Source: Clostridiales bacterium (lineage in GTDB: Bacteria > Bacillota > Clostridia > Lachnospirales > Lachnospiraceae). From it: 11,206 nucleotides of DNA. Shown here in pieces: positions 6,646 through 11,206 of the stretch. A model generated the notes under the pieces. It did not search any database. It saw only the letters and a list, made by a program, of their open reading frames with translations, and was not told the DNA's origin. Positions within the stretch are counted from its first letter, which is position 1; every line of letters begins with the position of its first letter. A program made the translations under genes and the position numbers. The stretch lies in contig DXXQ01000188.1 in NCBI GenBank assembly GCA_019416265.1, positions 1-11,206 of the forward strand, read 5' to 3'.

Positions 6646-8145
6646 TTATTTGCGGTACGCAAGGCTGTTCCAGAGCAGTTCGTTTTTAAACTGGCGAATG
6701 GTAGTATCTTTGTCAATATATACGGCTTCAATTCCCATAGCGGCAGCCCAGTCGCCCATCTGCTCTGCAGTAAGGTCGTAGCTGAATGCAGTATGGTGTG
6801 CGCCGCCTGCAAGGATCCAGCTTTCTGCACCTGTCTGAAGGTTTGGCTGAGGTGTCCAGAAAGCAGTGGCAACAGGGAGCTTCGGCATCGGCTTTTCTAC
6901 TTTCTTACATTCTACATCGTTGATGATGAGACGGAAACGGTCACCAAGATCGATAAGAGAGGTTGCGATGGCCGGACCTGTCTTGGATGTGAAAACAAGT
7001 CTTGCAGGATCCTCACGGTCACCCATGGAAAGAGGCTGGCATTTGATGCTGATCGGGCCGTCTGCGATAGTAGGGCAGACCTCAAGCATATGAGCCTGAA
7101 GGATTCCCTCTTTGCCAGGAACGAGATTGTAGGTATAGTCTTCCATAAAGGAGGTTCCCTTTGCATCTTTCATTCCCTGGGTCATGAGCTTCATTACACG
7201 GACCATGGCTGCTGTTTTCCAGTCGCCTTCAGCGCCGAATCCATAACCCTTTTCCATAAGTCTCTGGATTGCAAGACCGGGAAGCTGTTTCAGTGAGCCA
7301 AGGTCGCCGAAGTGGGTAACGATTGCCTGGTAATTTTTCTCTTCCAGAAATCTCTCGAAGCCAATTTCGATACCTGCCTGTACTGCCACATGTTTGCGGA
7401 ATTCTTTCTCGTCTCTTCCTTCCAGAAGGATGGTATATTTGTCGTAATATTCTTCTACCAGAGTATTGATATCTGCCTCGGAAACTGCGGCAACGGATTC
7501 TGCAATCTCATTGATGGGATAAGCGTCTACTTCCCAGCCGAATTTAATCTGAGCTTCTACCTTATCGCCTTCAGTAACGGCAACATTTCTCATATTGTCT
7601 GCCACTCTCATCACGCGTACATGGCTGCTCTCGATGATACCGACAGCCGTGCGCATCCAGGAGCCGATTCTTTTCTGTACATCTGCATCTGCCCAGTAGC
7701 CCATGATAACCTTGCGCTCCATACCAAGTCTGGAGAAGATATGGCCGAATTCACGATCGCCGTGAGCTGCCTGGTTTTCATTCATGAAATCCATGTCAAT
7801 GGTGTCGTATGGGATTTCACGGTTGAACTGGGTATGTAAGTGAAGAAGGGGTTTTCTGTATTCCTGAAGTCCGAGGATCCAGGATTTTGCAGGGGAGAAG
7901 GTGTGGCACCAGGTAATAACGCCGGCACAGTTCTCATCGTTGTTGGCCTCGTTGAAGGTTTTGCGGATCATCTCATTTGTGATGAGAGTGGGTTTCCATA
8001 CAACCTCAAAAGGGAGATTGTCGGATTTGTTCAGCTCATCTACAATGATTCTGGAATGCTCTGCAACATGGGCAAGACATTCATCTCCGTATAAATCCTG
8101 AGAACCGGTGCAGAACCAAAACTGATATTTTTTCATTTCTAACAT
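6646..8145 (-). CDS. araA: L-arabinose isomerase
   Basis: AraA interconverts L-arabinose and L-ribulose in the cytoplasm, the first step of the pathway. The protein has 499 residues (E. coli 500). The manganese and catalytic residues known in E. coli (Glu306, Glu333, His350, His450) are found as Glu306 in GAEGDWK, Glu335 in MEDYTY, His352 in AHMLEV and His450 in GGAHHTAF. The N-terminus KKYQFWFCTGSQDLYG is diagnostic. Of three near in-frame ATGs, 8157 lies inside the AAAGGATG ribosome-binding site and 8136 is too far, so 8145 (MLEMKKYQ), 11 bases after AGGA, is chosen. It is the first gene of the operon with the kinase and araD. It is transcribed away from the AraC-type regulator, with a shared control region between 8146 and 8391. 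Confidence 0.97.
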   Translation of the reverse strand: MLEMKKYQFWFCTGSQDLYGDECLAHVAEHSRIIVDELNKSDNLPFEVVWKPTLITNEMIRKTFNEANNDENCAGVITWCHTFSPAKSWILGLQEYRKPLLHLHTQFNREIPYDTIDMDFMNENQAAHGDREFGHIFSRLGMERKVIMGYWADADVQKRIGSWMRTAVGIIESSHVRVMRVADNMRNVAVTEGDKVEAQIKFGWEVDAYPINEIAESVAAVSEADINTLVEEYYDKYTILLEGRDEKEFRKHVAVQAGIEIGFERFLEEKNYQAIVTHFGDLGSLKQLPGLAIQRLMEKGYGFGAEGDWKTAAMVRVMKLMTQGMKDAKGTSFMEDYTYNLVPGKEGILQAHMLEVCPTIADGPISIKCQPLSMGDREDPARLVFTSKTGPAIATSLIDLGDRFRLIINDVECKKVEKPMPKLPVATAFWTPQPNLQTGAESWILAGGAHHTAFSYDLTAEQMGDWAAAMGIEAVYIDKDTTIRQFKNELLWNSLAYRK

Positions 8146-8196
8146 AAGTAAGATCATCCTTTCTGAAATTCTGAGTAATAAATTTATCTGACATCT

Positions 8197-8225
8197 ATTA
8201 TAATAAACGGCAGAGAAAAAAACTA
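8197..8225 (-). promoter_or_regulatory. Probable araA operon promoter with weak -35
   Basis: On the minus strand a perfect TATAAT lies at 8202-8197, placing the start near 8190 with a leader of about 45 bases. The expected -35 position (8225-8220) reads TAGTTT, a poor match. A strong -10 with a weak -35 is common in activator-dependent promoters. That would suit the divergent AraC-type protein, but this is inference. Confidence 0.55.
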
Positions 8226-8239
8226 TTTCCTAACTCTGC
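8210..8239. repeat. Inverted repeat GCAGAG-N18-CTCTGC over the araA -35 region
   Basis: GCAGAG (8210-8215) and CTCTGC (8234-8239) are perfect 6-bp inverted arms with 18 bases between. The pair flanks the araA -35 position, about 8 to 37 bases upstream of the -10 box, and lies ahead of the predicted transcription start, so DNA binding is likelier than RNA folding. No partner copy was seen elsewhere in the window. Confidence 0.35.
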
Positions 8240-8273
8240 GAGTATTAAAAAAAAGTTACCTAATCCGACGTAT

Positions 8274-8289
8274 ACGAAATATATTTTGT
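8274..8289. promoter_or_regulatory. Candidate operator ACGAAATA/TATTTTGT in the araA-araC-type intergenic region
   Basis: The 16 bases form a palindrome with 7 of 8 pairs matching. It overlaps a second short palindrome, CGTATACG (8269-8276). It ends ten bases before the -35 box of the AraC-type regulator gene, and its centre is about 79 bases upstream of the araA -10 box. A related ACGAA...TTCGT element lies at a very similar distance from the -10 box of the arabinanase gene. Confidence 0.45.
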
Positions 8290-8298
8290 GGAAAAGAT

Positions 8299-8327
8299 TT
8301 GATTTTTGCCCTTTTTCCCTTTATAAT
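8299..8327 (+). promoter_or_regulatory. Promoter of the AraC-type regulator
   Basis: TTGATT (8299-8304) and TATAAT (8322-8327) are spaced by 17 bases, a near-consensus vegetative promoter. The transcript would start near 8334, about 58 bases before the start codon. Confidence 0.7.
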
Positions 8328-8391
8328 TTTCTTGTGACTTAAATAGAAAGGATTTATTTTACAGAAAAATAGAAAGTCAGGAGAAAAAAGT

Positions 8392-9435
8392 ATGTCACTG
8401 GTAAATCTGTGCAGGGAGATCACGCAAAATAAAAAGCTGCTTCTTGGGGAAAAACATCCTATGGGAAACCGGCTGGTCTGTCCGGAATATTCAAAATCCG
8501 TCCGGGAGGTAAAGACCTTTCCTCTGGTGGAACAGCAGTCGGCCTTTGCCCTCTGTTGGAGTATAGAACAAAATCATCTTTATTCCACCATGATTCCTGC
8601 GCCTCACCGATTCTGCTGCAGCCATACCTTTGGCGAGGAGGAGAAGACCCAGCTCCATACCCATGATTATCTGGAGCTGAGCTATGTGGTAGAGGGAGAG
8701 TTCAGGCAGAAGATATCGGGCAGGGATATTATTTTCCATAAAGGAGAGCTTTGCCTGATCGATAAAAACTGTGTACATCAGGATTATCTCCAGGACAAGA
8801 GAAGTGTCATCCTGTTTTTGGGGCTTTCCAACAGTATGTTTACAGAAGTGATGAATGAAAGCGTCAGCACAGAAAAGATTATTTCATTCCTGCAGTCTGC
8901 CATGCTGAAACAGAAAAACCTCCAGCAGTATCTTCGGTTCAAGCCTTCTCAGGAGACGCAAAAGGCTCTGGAAAAAGCGTTTGAACAACTGATAGAAGAG
9001 CTTCTGGTCAATGATGCGGGATCCGCTTTTATCTGTAAGGGGCTGATGGTGAGGATTTTCGGGCTCCTCAGCACAGGCTGTGAATTTTCTCTATCCAGAG
9101 AGCTTCGCCAGGAAATGAGCTGGATCGTTTATGAGGAGGTTGCGGAATATATTGGACATCATTATGCCACGGTGACCATCCGTGAGCTTGTAGATACCTT
9201 TCATTTTCAGGAGGATTATTTCAACAGACTGATCCGCAGCAAGGCGGGAATTTCCTATTCGGAATATGTACAGAAGATCCGTCTGGAAAAGGCGGAAGCT
9301 CTTCTGCGGACGACGTCGATGACAGTGGACGAGGTGGCCGAGGCAGTAGGATATCAGAATAAAGGATATTTTTATAAAATATTTAAAAAAGAGTTTGGCA
9401 TGACACCCGGGCATATGCGGGGAAATGCTTTTTGA
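8392..9435 (+). CDS. AraC/XylS-family transcriptional regulator
   Basis: A 347-residue one-component regulator. The start has AGGAG at 8379-8383 with 8 bases of spacing. An N-terminal cupin-like sensing domain covers about residues 75-150, with His89 and His91 in LHTHDYLELSYVVEGEF and the strand pair ISGRDIIFHKGELCLID. A helical linker follows. The C-terminal double helix-turn-helix covers about residues 250-343: TIRELVDTFHFQEDYFNRLI (first, from about 262) and MTVDEVAEAVGYQNKGYFYK (second, from 310), ending in the family-typical FKKEFGMTPGHMR. The gene is divergent from araA and upstream of the arabinanase gene, so it probably senses arabinose or an oligosaccharide and controls one or both. 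The first roughly 70 residues match nothing I recognise. The clostridial arabinose regulator best known to me, AraR, is a different family (GntR-type HTH with a LacI-like sensor). Confidence 0.9.
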   Translation: MSLVNLCREITQNKKLLLGEKHPMGNRLVCPEYSKSVREVKTFPLVEQQSAFALCWSIEQNHLYSTMIPAPHRFCCSHTFGEEEKTQLHTHDYLELSYVVEGEFRQKISGRDIIFHKGELCLIDKNCVHQDYLQDKRSVILFLGLSNSMFTEVMNESVSTEKIISFLQSAMLKQKNLQQYLRFKPSQETQKALEKAFEQLIEELLVNDAGSAFICKGLMVRIFGLLSTGCEFSLSRELRQEMSWIVYEEVAEYIGHHYATVTIRELVDTFHFQEDYFNRLIRSKAGISYSEYVQKIRLEKAEALLRTTSMTVDEVAEAVGYQNKGYFYKIFKKEFGMTPGHMRGNAF

Positions 9436-9443
9436 AGAAATTC

Positions 9444-9487
9444 AAAACCCTTGATCTATGTGAAAAAACAGAGATCAAGGGTTTTTT
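9444..9487 (+). terminator. Rho-independent terminator of the AraC-type regulator
   Basis: AAAACCCTTGATCT (9444-9457) pairs perfectly with AGATCAAGGGTTTT (9472-9485), a 14-bp stem with a 14-base A-rich loop. The stem begins 8 bases after the stop codon and runs into a T-tract to 9487. Confidence 0.92.
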
Positions 9488-9545
9488 CATAAATAAAAAG
9501 AAAATAATTTAAAAGAAAATAAATTTATAATAATTACTCTCAAAA

Positions 9546-9563
9546 ACGAAGAATTCAATTCGT
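9546..9563. promoter_or_regulatory. Candidate regulator site ACGAA-N8-TTCGT upstream of the arabinanase gene
   Basis: ACGAA (9546-9550) and TTCGT (9559-9563) are perfect 5-bp inverted arms around GAATTCAA. The centre is about 79 bases upstream of the -10 box at 9633. The arms and the distance resemble the element at 8274-8289 ahead of araA. The rest of 9488-9632 is AT-rich with no gene evident. Confidence 0.4.
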
Positions 9564-9632
9564 GAATAGTGCACAAAAAAAGAATGCTAAAAATATATAT
9601 TTCATATAAATCTAAAATAATACTTGAAAAGG

Positions 9633-9638
9633 TATAAT
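9633..9638 (+). promoter_or_regulatory. Probable -10 box of the arabinanase promoter
   Basis: TATAAT at 9633-9638 is the best -10 candidate ahead of the gene. The -35 position (9610-9615, ATCTAA) is a poor match, and TTGAAA at 9624-9629 is too close to serve. Transcription would begin near 9645, leaving about 63 bases of leader. The weak -35 suggests need for an activator. Confidence 0.5.
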
Positions 9639-9707
9639 AAATGTTTTATACTCAGAATCAGATAAAAGGAAACACACAGTCGGGGTATTTTACCAGAAGG
9701 AGTAAAA

Positions 9708-11206
9708 ATGAGAAAAACAAGAGCGGTAATGATCTGTGGGCTGTCCCTTTGTCTGGCAGCAGGAACGATCACGTATGCTGCGGAAGGCAAAACAAATACA
9801 GAAACAGAGGATGTGAAGAACGACTTGGAAAGAGAGACAACAGGAAAAGAGTATCTGAAAGGGATCCCGCTGGCCGGAGAGACTGCAGTGGAGCATGAGT
9901 TTGCAGAGGTATCGGTTCATGATCCGTCGATTATCCGGGCAGACGGAAAATATTATATTTTCGGATCGCACCTCGCAGCGGCAAGTTCGGAAGATCTGGT
10001 GAACTGGGAATTGATCGACTCCGGCGTAAGGGCGGATAATAAAATAATACCCAATGCCATGGAGGAAATGGAGGAGGCTTTTACATGGGCAAAGACGACT
10101 ACCTTCTGGGCGCCTGATGTGATTCAGCTGGAGGACGGGAAATATTACATGTATTACTGCAACTGTGAGGGAAGCAGCCCGCTATCCGCATTGGGAATGG
10201 CTGTGGCAGACAAGCCGGAGGGGCCGTACAGGGATCTCGGAATTATTCTGAAATCAGGTATGGGTCCGGAAGAAAAGGACGAGGACGGCGACATTTACGA
10301 TGCCACGGAAGACCCGAATGTTGTAGATCCCTGTGTGTTTTTTGACAAGGAGGGAAAGCTGTGGATGGTATATGGCTCCTACTCAGGAGGGATATTTATT
10401 CTGGAGCTTGATCCGAAAACAGGGAAACCTCTGGAAGCCGGATATGGAAAGAAGCTTCTCGGAGGAAACCATCTGAGAATTGAGGGACCCTATATAATTT
10501 ACAGTCCGGAGACAGAGTACTATTATATGTTCTTATCTTTTGGCGGTCTGGATTCAAACGGCGGTTATAACATCAGAGTCTGTCGTTCCAAAAATCCGGA
10601 CGGACCTTATGAGGACAGTGAGGGGCAGAATATGGAAGAATGTAAAGGCTCGCAGGGAAGCTTTTTCGATGATTCTGCTGCGGCGAAATACGGCGTGAAG
10701 CTGATGGGAAATTTCAGCTTCCAGTATGAGGACGGGGAATTTGGAAAGTTCCGTGCAGGATATGTTTCCCCCGGACATAACAGCGCGTACAGGGATGAAG
10801 AGACAGGCCGATATTTCCTTGTTTTCCATTCGAGATTTGAGAATAAGGGAGAAGATCATCAGGTACGTGTACATGAAATGTATCTGAATGAGGACGGCTG
10901 GTTTGTGGTGTCTCCTTACCGTTATTCAGGAGAAACATTTGATATGGTTCAAGAAGAAACAGTACCGGGACCCTATAAGATCATCAACCATCTGCATAAT
11001 ATTTCAGATAATATACAGAAATCGGAGGATATCGTTCTTCATGAAGACCATACTGTAACGGGAGGATATAAGGGAACCTGGGAAATAGATGAAAACGGAA
11101 ATGCAAAGCTAGAACTTAACGGTGTGACCTACAAAGGGGTATTCCTAAAACAGTGGGATCAGTATGGATATAAAAATGTGGTTACTTTTACTGCTCTGTC
11201 TGATAA
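9708..11206 (+). CDS. Secreted GH43 endo-alpha-1,5-L-arabinanase (3' end cut by window)
   Basis: An extracellular enzyme expected to cleave alpha-1,5-arabinan internally. The ATG at 9708 follows AAGGAG (9697-9702) by 5 bases. The frame stays open to the window edge: 499 codons are visible, and the family's usual end suggests only a short tail is missing. Residues 1-25 form a Sec signal peptide (MRKTRAVMICGLSLCLAAG, then TYAA before the mature part); LSLC is not a proper lipobox. A short acidic linker follows. The propeller acids are Asp72 (VHDPSII), Asp207 (VVDPCVFF) and Glu259 (RIEGPYIIY), with the metal-site His357 in SPGHNSAY. FWAPDVIQLEDGKYYMYYC is typical of blade 2. Residues about 420-499 form the C-terminal beta-barrel domain found in Abn2-like arabinanases (GYKGTWEIDENG, GVTYKGVFLKQW). 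Subfamily GH43_5 is likely. It is the only evidently secreted enzyme here and has its own promoter region after the regulator's terminator. Confidence 0.9.
   Translation, partial: MRKTRAVMICGLSLCLAAGTITYAAEGKTNTETEDVKNDLERETTGKEYLKGIPLAGETAVEHEFAEVSVHDPSIIRADGKYYIFGSHLAAASSEDLVNWELIDSGVRADNKIIPNAMEEMEEAFTWAKTTTFWAPDVIQLEDGKYYMYYCNCEGSSPLSALGMAVADKPEGPYRDLGIILKSGMGPEEKDEDGDIYDATEDPNVVDPCVFFDKEGKLWMVYGSYSGGIFILELDPKTGKPLEAGYGKKLLGGNHLRIEGPYIIYSPETEYYYMFLSFGGLDSNGGYNIRVCRSKNPDGPYEDSEGQNMEECKGSQGSFFDDSAAAKYGVKLMGNFSFQYEDGEFGKFRAGYVSPGHNSAYRDEETGRYFLVFHSRFENKGEDHQVRVHEMYLNEDGWFVVSPYRYSGETFDMVQEETVPGPYKIINHLHNISDNIQKSEDIVLHEDHTVTGGYKGTWEIDENGNAKLELNGVTYKGVFLKQWDQYGYKNVVTFTALSD

Noticed and set aside
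6499..7296. 265-codon plus-strand frame across the kinase-araA junction
   Set aside because: It runs antisense to two well-supported genes and to their intergenic ribosome-binding site, and shows no domain.
7312..7839. 175-codon plus-strand frame within araA
   Set aside because: Antisense shadow of araA; hydrophobic and Cys-rich stretches come from reverse-strand codons, with no ribosome-binding site supporting a real start.
8146..8391. Possible CcpA cre site in the araA control region
   Set aside because: No stretch came close to the TGNAANCGNTNNCA-type consensus on either strand by eye.
9684..9694. Small hairpin GGTA-TTT-TACC ahead of the arabinanase ribosome-binding site
   Set aside because: Only 4 bp of stem; too weak to call a regulatory RNA element.
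9716..9752. Possible lipoprotein signal in the arabinanase leader (LSLC)
   Set aside because: The residue before the Cys is Leu rather than Gly, Ala or Ser, and a normal TYAA cleavage region follows, so an ordinary Sec signal peptide fits better.

Overview
The window is an L-arabinose and arabinan utilisation locus from a Bacillota (Firmicutes) genome, most likely a gut Lachnospiraceae-type Clostridia (Blautia-like). The clues are strong AGGAG/GGAGG ribosome-binding sites, moderate-GC genes with very AT-rich gaps, an araA-kinase-araD order with a non-AraB type kinase, and a small Cys-rich protein of a kind seen in Lachnospiraceae. The taxonomic call is inference.

Layout, left to right. The 3' end of a small Cys-rich, probably zinc-binding protein (2-175) is followed after 14 bases by a GH127 beta-L-arabinofuranosidase (190-2109, +). 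That gene converges on an ArsR-type winged-helix regulator with a large beta-rich C-terminal domain (2158-3081, -), with a perfect 11-bp terminator stem between the two stops. The regulator is divergent from an intracellular GH43 arabinofuranosidase-type enzyme (3268-4224, +). The 186-base gap holds good promoters in both directions, and one palindrome touches the -35 box of each. A second shared terminator separates the GH43 gene from a three-gene operon on the minus strand, araA (8145-6646), FGGY ribulokinase (6627-5029) and araD (5010-4315), with 18-base gaps. An AraC/XylS-type regulator (8392-9435, +) is divergent from araA and ends in a 14-bp terminator stem. The window closes inside a secreted GH43 endo-arabinanase (9708 to beyond the end, +).

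How it works together (inference from families). The secreted arabinanase cuts arabinan outside the cell. Arabino-oligosaccharides enter through a transporter not in this window. The two cytoplasmic glycosidases, GH43 (alpha linkages) and GH127 (beta linkages), release L-arabinose. AraA, the kinase and AraD convert it to L-ribulose, L-ribulose 5-phosphate and D-xylulose 5-phosphate. Two local regulators seem to divide the locus: the ArsR-like protein next to the intracellular glycosidases, and the AraC-like protein next to the catabolic operon and the arabinanase.

The best leads for something little described are the ArsR-HTH/beta-domain regulator with its candidate operator, and a pair of ACGAA...TTCGT-like palindromes placed almost the same distance upstream of the weak -35 promoters of araA and the arabinanase gene. 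No CRISPR array, transposon, rRNA or tRNA gene was seen. No gap reaches 300 bases; the longest are 9436-9707 and 8146-8391.
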